NCBI GenBank assembly: GCA_937907555.1
Contig: CALEST010000302.1
Coordinates: 1-46,347 of the forward strand
DNA length: 46,347 nt
Direction: 5' to 3'
Source: an uncultured Sediminibacterium sp.
GTDB taxonomy: Bacteria > Bacteroidota > Bacteroidia > Chitinophagales > Chitinophagaceae
Shown here: piece by piece, positions 35,819 to 42,806 of the stretch
Numbering within the stretch: the stretch's first letter is position 1
Layout: each line of letters begins with the position of its first letter
Program-made: the position numbers and the translations under genes
Notes under the pieces: model-generated
Databases searched by the model: none
Seen by the model: the letters and a program-made list of their open reading frames with translations, nothing else
What the model was told of the DNA's origin: nothing

Positions 35819-36394
35819 ATGGGAGCCGATACTCGCAAAATCATCATTATTGCCGCACCTTCCGGATCGGGTAAAACTTCTATAACACGCTATCTGTTAC
35901 AGCAGCACCCCCTCCTTTCCTTGTCTATATCGGCTGCTACCAGAAAACCCAGAGGGGAGGAAAAAGACGGGGTTCATTATCATTTTATTTCGGAAGCGGA
36001 GTTTAAACAGAGAATTGAAGAAAATGCATTTGTAGAATGGGAAATGGTATATAAAGGAAGTTATTACGGCACATTAAAGGCTGAATTGGAAAGAATCTGG
36101 AATCTTGGTAAAATTCCCATCCTTGATATTGATGTAAAAGGAGCCATTCATTTACAAGATCAGTTTCCCAATCGTTGCCTGTCTATTTTTATAGAACCCC
36201 CTTCAGTAGAAGAATTAAAGAAAAGACTGGAAAGCCGGGGTACGGAAACACCGGAGAGCCTGGCAAACCGGGTGAATAAAGCCAGTTATGAGCTTTCTTT
36301 CAAAAGTCATTTTCACAAAAATATTCTGAATGACAATCTGGAGAAAGCTTGCAAAGAAACAGAAGAAGTAATCAAAGAATTCCTCGGTTGGTAA
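35819..36394 (+). CDS. gmk: Guanylate kinase
   Basis: The enzyme phosphorylates GMP to GDP with ATP. The P-loop IIIAAPSGSGKTS (about residues 8-20), GMP-binding residues in ATRKPRGEEKDGVHYHFIS and the FVEWEMVYKGSYYGT segment are typical, with LDIDVKGAIHL and ESRGTETPESLANR completing the fold. Length 191 is normal. The ATG at 35819 follows a TATTTTG sequence that lacks one T of the -7 consensus. It is divergent from the PAS protein gene and is followed on the same strand by the SDR after 38 bp. Confidence 0.97.
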   Translation: MGADTRKIIIIAAPSGSGKTSITRYLLQQHPLLSLSISAATRKPRGEEKDGVHYHFISEAEFKQRIEENAFVEWEMVYKGSYYGTLKAELERIWNLGKIPILDIDVKGAIHLQDQFPNRCLSIFIEPPSVEELKKRLESRGTETPESLANRVNKASYELSFKSHFHKNILNDNLEKACKETEEVIKEFLGW

Positions 36395-36432
36395 ATTGCT
36401 TTGGCTTAAATTGAGTCTCTAAGCTTTTATCT

Positions 36433-37257
36433 ATGTCATCATTTGCCAACAGAACTGTATTTATTACCGGTGCCAGCAGAGGGATCGGAAAAGCCATTGC
36501 TTTAAGACTGGCCAAAGAAGGAGCCAATATTGTAATTGCAGCCAAAAGTGTAGAAGAGGACCCCCGACTGGGAGGAACCATTTATTCTGCTGCTGAGGAA
36601 GTGGAAGCCGCTGGTGGTAAAGCACTGGCTGTGCAGGTAGACATCAGAGACGAAGCACAGATTGCTGCAGCCGTACAGCAGGCAGTAGATAAGTTTGGGG
36701 GGATTGATGTTGTCATTAACAACGCATCCGCTATTTCTTTAACCAACACCGAAAAAACAGAGGCAAAGCGATTTGACCTGATGCAAAGCATTAATGTAAG
36801 AGGGACTTTTTTAGTTGTAAAACATTGTTTACCCTGGTTAAAAAAAGGGAACAATCCACATATCATTACCTTATCACCGCCAATTAGTTTAAAACCTAAG
36901 TGGATGGGTGGACATATTGCTTACACGCTTACCAAATACAATATGAGTATGCTGGCATTGGGATGGGCTGCAGAGTTTAAGAACGATGGCATTGCCTCCA
37001 ATGCACTATGGCCTAAAACAACCATTGATACAGCAGCGGTAAGAAACCTGCTGGGTGGTGAAGCTTTGGCCAAGATGAGTCGTACACCGGAAATCATTGC
37101 TGACAGTGTTTACTATATACTTTCTAAAACAGGACTGGCCTATACGGGAAATACCTTCATTGACGAAGAAGTTCTTGCCAAAGAAGGTATTTCTAATTTA
37201 GATCAGTATGCAGTTGTGCCCGGAGGCCAATTGTATCCAGATTTATTTGTTGATTAA
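36433..37257 (+). CDS. HSDL2-like short-chain dehydrogenase/reductase
   Basis: This is an NAD(P)-dependent oxidoreductase of the classical SDR fold. The Rossmann motif is TGASRGIGKAIA (about residues 11-22). NNASAIS and the active-site YTLTK (Tyr-x3-Lys) are present, with a Ser in TLSPPIS. The DPRLGGTIYSAAEEVEAAGGKAL stretch (shortened here) is characteristic of the HSDL2 subgroup, so a fatty-acid or lipid carbonyl substrate is likely but unproven. The 274-residue protein has no C-terminal SCP2 domain. Its stop codon lies within a 27-bp stretch similar to the lysS 3' end. Confidence 0.85.
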   Translation: MSSFANRTVFITGASRGIGKAIALRLAKEGANIVIAAKSVEEDPRLGGTIYSAAEEVEAAGGKALAVQVDIRDEAQIAAAVQQAVDKFGGIDVVINNASAISLTNTEKTEAKRFDLMQSINVRGTFLVVKHCLPWLKKGNNPHIITLSPPISLKPKWMGGHIAYTLTKYNMSMLALGWAAEFKNDGIASNALWPKTTIDTAAVRNLLGGEALAKMSRTPEIIADSVYYILSKTGLAYTGNTFIDEEVLAKEGISNLDQYAVVPGGQLYPDLFVD

Positions 37258-37280
37258 TCTTCGAATTTTTCTGGTCTCAT
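37254..37280 (-). repeat. Remnant resembling the lysS 3' end
   Basis: On the minus strand this 27-nt segment matches the last nine codons of lysS (37356-37330) at 22 of 27 positions and would encode a peptide nearly identical to the lysS C-terminus (MRPEKFED versus MRPERFEE), including a stop at the same place. It overlaps the stop codon of the SDR gene. It may be a duplicate tail of an ancestral or alternative lysS 3' end. Confidence 0.5.
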
Positions 37281-37329
37281 TTACAAACGAATCTTTAAAT
37301 TGATTTTTGTGTTTGTGGATTCGACCTTC

Positions 37330-38856
37330 CTATTCTTCGAATCGTTCAGGTCTCATCTGAGGGAACAGCAACACATCCTGAATGGAAGCCTGGTTGGTCA
37401 TCATCATGCACAAACGGTCAATACCAATTCCAATTCCTGAAGTAGGCGGCATGCCGTATTCAAGGGCGCGTAAAAAGTCGTAGTCAATAAACATGGCTTC
37501 ATCGTCTCCTCTTTCCATCAGCTTAACCTGTTCTTCAAAACGTTCACGCTGGTCAATTGGGTCGTTTAATTCTGTATAGGCATTGGCCAGTTCTTTTCCA
37601 TTAACCATTAATTCAAATCGCTCAACCAAACCTGGTTTACTGCGATGCTTCTTGGTTAAAGGACTCATTTCTACCGGATAGTCAATAATGAATGTGGGCT
37701 GTACATAAGTATGTTCACTGGTTGCACCGAAAATTTCATCAATCAGTTTGCCTTTTCCGATTGTTGGGGGTACATCAATTTTCAATTGCTTGCAAACCTC
37801 TCTCAAGCCTGCTTCATCCATTCCGCTAACATCAATGCCCGTATTCTCCTTAATGGCATCGTGTATGCTGATTCTTTTGAATGGTGCTTTAAAGCTTACG
37901 ATTTTATCTCCCAATTGTACATCCGTAGTTCCGTGGATGGTTAGGGCAATCTTTTCGAATAACTGCTCGGTTACTTCCATCATCCAGATATAGTCCTTGT
38001 AAGCAGTGTACCACTCTAATACCGTGAACTCCGGATTATGGGTTCTGTCCATTCCTTCATTTCTGAAGTTGCGGCTGAATTCATATACCCAGTCAAAACC
38101 ACCTACAATCAGACGCTTCAAATACAATTCGTTGGCAATTCTTAGGTAAAAAGGAACGTCCAGGGCATTGTGGTGCGTAATAAAGGGACGGGCAGCAGCT
38201 CCTCCCGGAATAGCCTGCAAAACAGGGGTATCTACTTCTACTGCTCCCTGTGAATTCAAAAATTCACGGATGGTATTGATGATTTTGGTTCTTTTAACAA
38301 AAGTGTCTTTTACATCAGGGTTGATGATAAGGTCTGCATAACGCTGACGATATCTGAATTCCGGATCAGTTACCGCATCAAAGACATTTCCTTCTTCATC
38401 TCTCTTTACAACCGGTAGTGGCTTTAATGATTTGGTAAGCAGTGTAATGGTTTGGGCATGTATAGATGTTTCTCCGGTCTTGGTGATAAAAGCAAAACCG
38501 GTACATCCAATAATATCTCCTAAATCCAATCCGTGTTTTACAACTGTATCCCAGAATGACTTGTCTTCTTCCGGACAAATATCATCTCGTTTTACATACA
38601 ATTGAATGATGCCTTTACTATCCTGAATCTTGATAAAGAAAACTTTTCCTTTATCATTTATGCTCATAATTCTTCCTGCCACACAAAGATTGGTAAACTG
38701 ATCTTTGTTTTCTTCAGTGTAATTATTTTTGATATCAACAGAAAAACTGTTGACAGGATACAATGGTGCGGGAAACGGATCAATCCCTGCTGCCTGCAAT
38801 TTTGCAAGCTTCTCTCTTCTGATTAATTCTTGTTCTGAAAAATGTACTTCGCTCAT
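37330..38856 (-). CDS. lysS: Lysyl-tRNA synthetase (class II)
   Basis: This enzyme charges tRNA-Lys. The 508-residue protein has an N-terminal OB-fold anticodon-binding domain (about 45-155) and a class II catalytic core: motif 1 in RYADLIINPDVKDTF onwards, motif 2 FRNEGMDRTHNPEFTVLEWY (about 255-275), and motif 3 GIGIGIDRLCMMM near the C-terminus. It ends MRPERFEE. ATG 38856 is chosen: an upstream TTG-initiated frame would run through the leader hairpin. A promoter, two hairpins and a small leader reading frame precede it. Confidence 0.97.
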   Translation of the reverse strand: MSEVHFSEQELIRREKLAKLQAAGIDPFPAPLYPVNSFSVDIKNNYTEENKDQFTNLCVAGRIMSINDKGKVFFIKIQDSKGIIQLYVKRDDICPEEDKSFWDTVVKHGLDLGDIIGCTGFAFITKTGETSIHAQTITLLTKSLKPLPVVKRDEEGNVFDAVTDPEFRYRQRYADLIINPDVKDTFVKRTKIINTIREFLNSQGAVEVDTPVLQAIPGGAAARPFITHHNALDVPFYLRIANELYLKRLIVGGFDWVYEFSRNFRNEGMDRTHNPEFTVLEWYTAYKDYIWMMEVTEQLFEKIALTIHGTTDVQLGDKIVSFKAPFKRISIHDAIKENTGIDVSGMDEAGLREVCKQLKIDVPPTIGKGKLIDEIFGATSEHTYVQPTFIIDYPVEMSPLTKKHRSKPGLVERFELMVNGKELANAYTELNDPIDQRERFEEQVKLMERGDDEAMFIDYDFLRALEYGMPPTSGIGIGIDRLCMMMTNQASIQDVLLFPQMRPERFEE

Positions 38857-38867
38857 AAATTGGTTGT

Positions 38868-38945
38868 TCAAATTGGTATAAAACAAAAGTCTCGCAGAAG
38901 CGAGACCTTGTATATGGATGGGTTAGTAAGTACAGGGAAACGCAT
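38868..38945 (-). other. Possible 25-codon leader reading frame of lysS
   Basis: An ATG at 38945, inside the first leader hairpin and ten nucleotides after the -7 box, opens a frame of 25 codons that ends with TGA at 38868. The frame covers the terminator-like hairpin. It contains only one lysine codon, so it is not a classic lysine-rich attenuator peptide. I treat it as a possible leader peptide, not a confirmed gene. Confidence 0.3.
38880..38906 (-). terminator. Terminator-like hairpin in the lysS leader
   Basis: On the minus strand GTCTCGC (38906-38900) pairs perfectly with GCGAGAC (38895-38889) across a 4-nt loop and is followed by TTTTGTTTT. It resembles an intrinsic terminator but sits upstream of lysS, 23 nt before its ATG. 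This position suggests an attenuator. Confidence 0.6.
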
Positions 38946-38950
38946 TTCCC
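38935..38950 (-). other. Leader hairpin upstream of lysS
   Basis: GGGAAA (38950-38945 on the minus strand) and TTTCCC flank a 4-nt loop in a perfect 6-bp stem. It lies immediately after the predicted transcription start of lysS and contains the ATG of the leader frame. Confidence 0.5.
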
Positions 38951-38954
38951 TACA

Positions 38955-38985
38955 CAATATTAAAAAGACTTTTAACTTATACAAA
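38955..38985 (-). promoter_or_regulatory. lysS promoter
   Basis: On the minus strand TTTG (38985-38982) and TAATATTG (38962-38955) are separated by 19 bp, the classical Bacteroidota spacing. The -7 box differs from TAnnTTTG at one position. Confidence 0.55.
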
Positions 38986-39295
38986 AATTTTTTTGAACAA
39001 TTTTATTAACATTTTAAGCTCAAATGTGAATTGAGAAAGAATTTAAGTGTTTGATCATTTCATTTTTCCGAAGACAATTTTCATTTTAAAATCAATCTGT
39101 TTTTTTCTTGTTCGTCTGAAACATATATGAACACAGTGTTTCAGCCAAATGAAAATTAATTTGTAAAATGATATCTTCATTTTGTTTCCCCTTTTTGTAC
39201 TGGAATTTTGAATGATTTTTCAGCCAACCGATTTTAAAAAAAAAATTTCGGAAAAGCTTGTCTTACTACCTTTATCACCTCAAAAATTCACTCAA
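38986..39295. other. AT-rich intergenic region between lysS and the lpxD-like gene
   Basis: This divergent gap of about 310 bp is AT-rich and holds no convincing gene. It includes a perfect 8-bp inverted repeat (CTGAAACA/TGTTTCAG, 39116-39144, 13-nt spacer), and a possible lpxD promoter with TTTG (39181-39184) and GAATTTTG (39203-39210) spaced by 18 bp. Confidence 0.5.
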
Positions 39296-40243
39296 ATGAA
39301 GTTTCCGTCTCCTGTTTCCGTTTCCTGGATGTCTGATTTTCTGAATGCAAAAATTGCTGGAAATACCCAAGCAGAAATTTTAGGCATCAACGAAATTCAT
39401 CGTGTAGAAAAAGGAGACATGGTCTTTGTTGATCATCCAAAATATTATGATACCTGTTTAAACAGCGCAGCTGATTTTATAATCATCAATACGGCAGATG
39501 TAAAAATTCCTGATGGCAAAACCATTTTTATTGTTTCAGATCCTTTTGAATCTTACCTGAAAATTGTACAGCACTTCAGTCCATTTTTACCGGCAACAAA
39601 ATCAATTGATGATTCATTAGTTGTTGGGGAGAATACGATAATTATGCCCAATGTATTTATTGGGAAGCATGTAGTTATCGGAAACAATTGTATCATTCAT
39701 CCCAATGTTACCATTCACGATAATACCATCATTGGAAATGATGTTATTATTCAGTCGGGAACCGTTATTGGTGGTGACGCATTTTATTACAACACTAAAA
39801 AGAATAGATCAGTCTGGTATAAAAAAATGTTGAGTTGTGGTAATGTTGTTCTGGAAGACTTTGTTGAAATAGGAACAGGATGTATGATTGACAGAGGGGT
39901 AACAGCCGAAACCAGAATTGGTTTGGGAACCAAACTGGACAATATGGTTCATATTGGTCATGATGTAACGGTTGGGAAAAACTGCTTGTTTGCTGCTCAG
40001 GTGGGTATTGCCGGTGGTACCATTATAGAAGACGGGGTTACTTTATGGGGTCAGGTTGGCGTTAGTAAAACGCTTACCATTGGAGCCAATGCCGTAGTGT
40101 TGGCGCAAAGCGGAGTTCCTTCCTCTTTGGCCGGTGGAAAAACCTATTTCGGATATCCTGCAGAAGACGCTTCCATCAAACGACGTGAACTGGTCTGGAT
40201 CAAACGAATTCCTGAGCTTTGGAAAAAAGTGATGGAATCATAA
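39296..40243 (+). CDS. LpxD-like UDP-3-O-acyl-glucosamine N-acyltransferase
   Basis: This is a left-handed parallel beta-helix acyltransferase with hexapeptide repeats. It probably adds the N-linked hydroxyacyl chain in lipid A synthesis, or a related sugar. Residues about 15-95 are the LpxD N-terminal uridine-binding domain (IHRVEKGDMVFVDHPKYYDT). The helix runs about 110-285, with IGKHVVIGNNCIIHPN and the catalytic-type His in NMVHIGHDVTVG. A long insert, VIGGDAFYYNTKKN, is seen. A predicted promoter box (39203-39210) falls just before an in-frame ATG at 39212, supporting ATG 39296 as the true start. Bacteroidota often carry two LpxD paralogues; this may be the less canonical one. Confidence 0.82.
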   Translation: MKFPSPVSVSWMSDFLNAKIAGNTQAEILGINEIHRVEKGDMVFVDHPKYYDTCLNSAADFIIINTADVKIPDGKTIFIVSDPFESYLKIVQHFSPFLPATKSIDDSLVVGENTIIMPNVFIGKHVVIGNNCIIHPNVTIHDNTIIGNDVIIQSGTVIGGDAFYYNTKKNRSVWYKKMLSCGNVVLEDFVEIGTGCMIDRGVTAETRIGLGTKLDNMVHIGHDVTVGKNCLFAAQVGIAGGTIIEDGVTLWGQVGVSKTLTIGANAVVLAQSGVPSSLAGGKTYFGYPAEDASIKRRELVWIKRIPELWKKVMES

Positions 40244-41212
40244 TTGATACTTTGCCCTGAATTCGGCACAGATTCTATCAATTGATGTTTTAAGAGGGGT
40301 ATACGAAAATTCAGGAATGGATGCAAGCAGCTTTGAATTATTGAAAACTACTTTTGCCTGAGCTGTTCTGGCAGTTTCTTTGGTAAGCAAGGGATCTTTT
40401 CCGGTAAAAAATGCTTTAATGGCTTCCCATCTCCATACAATGCCTGCCAGCAAGGGGGTTACTTTTTTGTGCGGCGGTTTCTTGTTAAAGCCAGCTGCAA
40501 TCAACCCAAAAATATCTTTATAGCCAGTATTGTGGCCGCTTAAAATAAATCGTTCGCCATTTACTTTGCTGTTCATTAACAGATACATGGCTTTTACTAC
40601 GTCCATTACATCTACAAATCCGCTGGTCCCTTCGGTATACCATGGAAATTCTTCGTACGATGATTTGAAAATGCCGGATGATCCTCCGTTCCAATCTCCG
40701 CTCCCTAGAATAATAACAGGGTTAACTACTACCACAGACAAACCCTCACTCATTCCCCGCCATACTTCCATTTCTGAGAGGTATTTGCTTTTGCCATACT
40801 CACTGTTACTGGTTTCAGGGGTCCAGTTCATTGTTTCATCAATTGGTTTGTCTTCCCTGATTCTACCGAGAGCAGCTACCGAACTAACAAATAATAATTT
40901 CTTCACCCCACAGTTGATGCAGGCGTTTACCACATTGGCAGTGCCTTCTACATTGGTGTGAAACATGGAAGCTTTCTTTGCCGGATTAAAAGAAACAACG
41001 GCTGCGCAATGATATACCTGCTCTACATGCTGCAAGGATTCTTCTAATGCTACAACATCCAGAATATCTCCTTTTACCCATTCTACACCATCGGTTCCGA
41101 TAATTTCAGGGGGCTCAGTTCGGTATAAAGCTTTAACCTTATGGCCTTCCCGAATCAACTTTTGTAATAAATGTGATCCAACCAGACCGCTGGCACCTGT
41201 TACTAAAATCAT
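40238..41212 (-). CDS. NAD-dependent epimerase/dehydratase (extended SDR, dihydroflavonol-reductase-like)
   Basis: This is an extended SDR of 324 residues. The Rossmann motif is LVTGASGLVGSHLL (about residues 3-16), the cofactor-binding GDILDV follows, and the active-site pattern is YGKSKYLSE (Tyr-x3-Lys) with a Ser in LLFVSSVAAL. These resemble the dihydroflavonol-4-reductase-like branch of nucleoside-diphosphate-sugar epimerases; the substrate is unknown. ATG 41212 overlaps the fur stop by 4 bp (ATGA), so the three genes SCO1-Fur-SDR are one operon. Its 3' end overlaps the LpxD-like gene by 6 bp. Confidence 0.88.
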   Translation of the reverse strand: MILVTGASGLVGSHLLQKLIREGHKVKALYRTEPPEIIGTDGVEWVKGDILDVVALEESLQHVEQVYHCAAVVSFNPAKKASMFHTNVEGTANVVNACINCGVKKLLFVSSVAALGRIREDKPIDETMNWTPETSNSEYGKSKYLSEMEVWRGMSEGLSVVVVNPVIILGSGDWNGGSSGIFKSSYEEFPWYTEGTSGFVDVMDVVKAMYLLMNSKVNGERFILSGHNTGYKDIFGLIAAGFNKKPPHKKVTPLLAGIVWRWEAIKAFFTGKDPLLTKETARTAQAKVVFNNSKLLASIPEFSYTPLKTSIDRICAEFRAKYQL

Positions 41213-41628
41213 TGTTCGCACTTATTACAGGTTCCGCTAATCACCAGATCGGTTTGAGCAGCTTTAAATCCTTTGGGCAGCTTTACTTTAGGAACACTTA
41301 CTTCATCAATACAGTAAGTTGTTCCGCAATCATCGCAGATAAAATGAACATGATCGTCGTGGTGATGACCAGCTCCGCATTCGTCCTTGCACAAAGCATA
41401 CCGAACAGAATTGTCTGCAGTTGGTATGGTGTGTATGATTCCTTTTTCTACAAAAGTTTGTAAGGTTCTGTAAATGGTTACCCGGTCAAACTCTTCACTG
41501 CTTTTTTGTTCAATATCCCCGTGCGCCATTGCATTTCCGGATTCCCAGAAAAGCGCAAGTATTTTTTTTCTGGCCTCAGTAATGCTGAGGTGATTCTTCT
41601 TTAATATGTCATTGATTTTATCCTGCAT
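41209..41628 (-). CDS. Fur-family metal-responsive repressor
   Basis: This is a 139-residue regulator with an N-terminal winged helix (residues 1-80, EEFDRVTIYRTLQTFVEKG) and a C-terminal dimerisation domain. The His-rich GAGHHHDDHVHFICDDCG carries the Fur metal site, and two Cys-x-x-Cys pairs (CDDC and CNKC) form the structural zinc site. The subfamily (Fur, Zur, PerR) cannot be resolved from sequence alone. It lies between a SCO1 gene (7 nt upstream) and an SDR. A palindrome in the nearby merC promoter suggests it may be its target, arguing for a zinc- or iron-responsive role. Confidence 0.93.
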   Translation of the reverse strand: MQDKINDILKKNHLSITEARKKILALFWESGNAMAHGDIEQKSSEEFDRVTIYRTLQTFVEKGIIHTIPTADNSVRYALCKDECGAGHHHDDHVHFICDDCGTTYCIDEVSVPKVKLPKGFKAAQTDLVISGTCNKCEQ

Positions 41629-41635
41629 ATTGCCC

Positions 41636-42292
41636 CTAAGGATTATTGTTAAAGATACCGTTTACAAAATTACTGTTAGCAGAGCGCTCCTGTAATAATT
41701 CTCTGATATCTTTCTTCAGCTTTTCTATCTCGTCTTTTTTAAGACCATCGTAAATTTGAGAACGAACTTTTCCATCTTTGTCTACCAGGGCAAAGAATTG
41801 GGTATGAATGAACTGATCTTCAATTTTTTGAACACTGTTCTTGGGATCATCCAATAAATAAGCAGCCCTTGCCATCTGGTATAAACTGTCTTTTCTACCC
41901 GTTACCATCACCCATTTTCTACTGTCTACCTGCATGGAATCTGAGTATTTTTTTAGTTTAGGCACAGAGTCTGTTTCGGGATCGCAGGTATGAGATAAAA
42001 TCAAGAAATCGGGTTCGGCTTTGAAATCATCATAAATCTCCTTCATGTTTTTGTTCATCTTTGGACAGATCCCCTTACAGCTGGTAAAAAAGTATTCAAC
42101 TACGGTTACTTTACCCAATAAGTCACGGTCATTAAATGGCAGACCTTCCTGTGTTGTAAATTGAAAAGGTTTAACGTAGCTAATTACAGATAGTTTTTTC
42201 TTCCATTTATCGGTACCTCTGAACAGAAAAAAATAAAATCCACCCAATAAAACCAGAAAAAACCCCAGATAGGCCAATACTCTCTTGCTCAT
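41636..42292 (-). CDS. SCO1/SenC-type copper chaperone
   Basis: This is a membrane-anchored thioredoxin-fold protein that helps copper insertion into cytochrome oxidase or acts as a thiol-redox factor. One N-terminal helix (about residues 6-24) anchors the protein. The metal-binding Cys72-x3-Cys76 (FFTSCKGICPKM) and His163 (FIHTQFF) are all present. Length 218 is usual. It is the first gene of the SCO-Fur-SDR operon, divergent from merC across an 83-bp gap containing the palindrome. Confidence 0.95.
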   Translation of the reverse strand: MSKRVLAYLGFFLVLLGGFYFFLFRGTDKWKKKLSVISYVKPFQFTTQEGLPFNDRDLLGKVTVVEYFFTSCKGICPKMNKNMKEIYDDFKAEPDFLILSHTCDPETDSVPKLKKYSDSMQVDSRKWVMVTGRKDSLYQMARAAYLLDDPKNSVQKIEDQFIHTQFFALVDKDGKVRSQIYDGLKKDEIEKLKKDIRELLQERSANSNFVNGIFNNNP

Positions 42293-42338
42293 ATACTTAC
42301 ATTATAGTGTAAAGGTAATACCATTTTACAACAAATAT

Positions 42339-42369
42339 TTTGCAACAAAGTTGCATTGTTGTAGTTTTG
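42339..42369 (+). promoter_or_regulatory. merC promoter
   Basis: TTTG (42339-42342) and TAGTTTTG (42362-42369, a full TAnnTTTG match) are separated by exactly 19 bp. The -7 box ends 6 nt before the ATG, so the transcript may be leaderless. The operator palindrome lies within it. Confidence 0.7.
42341..42355. promoter_or_regulatory. Fur/Zur-like palindromic operator
   Basis: TGCAACaaaGTTGCA is a perfect 6-bp inverted repeat with a 3-nt centre. It lies between the -33 and -7 elements of merC, an ideal position for a repressor such as the adjacent Fur-family protein. Outer sequences TACAACA and TGTTGTA add a partial second dyad (42327-42363). Confidence 0.65.
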
Positions 42370-42375
42370 CAGTCG

Positions 42376-42768
42376 ATGAAGTTAAAAATCAACTGGGATG
42401 CATTGGGAATTGTTGCTTCTGTGGCCTGTGCCATACACTGTGCCCTGCTTCCACTTTTTTTAAGCAGTCTGCCTTTATTTGGGGTAAATATTATTGAAAA
42501 TATTCATTTCGAATATTTAATGATCGGCCTCGCTTTCTTACTGGGCACGTATGCATTATACCATGGTTTTAAAAAACATCATCATAGCTGGTGGCCCGTT
42601 GTTTTGTTTACAACAGGCATACTTTTACTTATTTTAAAAGTAAACTTTCATCAACTGGAATGGATCTTATTGGTTCCTTCTGTTGGATTTATTGTGGTTG
42701 CCCACTACCTTAACTTTAAACTTTGCAGAAAACACGATCATGCGCACAGCGATGATTGCTCACATTAA
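42376..42768 (+). CDS. MerC-domain membrane protein
   Basis: This is a 130-residue inner-membrane protein with about four hydrophobic helices, and a Cys-x3-Cys in the first (ASVACAIHC, Cys18/Cys22), as in MerC mercury transporters. The His-rich C-terminus (CRKHDHAHSDDCSH) indicates metal binding. In Bacteroidota these proteins occur without mer operons and often near Fur-family genes, so zinc or another divalent metal seems more likely than mercury; this is inference. ATG 42376 is chosen because it follows the -7 box; an upstream extension would begin inside the operator. Confidence 0.85.
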   Translation: MKLKINWDALGIVASVACAIHCALLPLFLSSLPLFGVNIIENIHFEYLMIGLAFLLGTYALYHGFKKHHHSWWPVVLFTTGILLLILKVNFHQLEWILLVPSVGFIVVAHYLNFKLCRKHDHAHSDDCSH

Positions 42769-42787
42769 CTGAAAAGGGTTACCTTTA
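42756..42787 (+). promoter_or_regulatory. Possible promoter of the FIST operon
   Basis: TTG (42756-42758) and TACCTTTA (42780-42787) are 21 bp apart; the -7 box differs from TAnnTTTG in its last base. It overlaps the 3' end of merC and ends 19 nt before the FIST ATG. Confidence 0.4.
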
Positions 42788-42806
42788 AGTATAAAGTAAA
42801 AGTTTA

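Noticed and set aside
39212..39295. An N-terminal extension of 28 residues for the LpxD-like protein
   Set aside because: The extension is basic and unlike LpxD N-termini, and its ATG coincides with the end of a predicted -7 box, so ATG 39296 is preferred.
42285..42497. A 70-residue plus-strand frame overlapping the merC start
   Set aside because: It is out of frame with merC and covers its promoter and operator; the merC frame has domain and promoter support.
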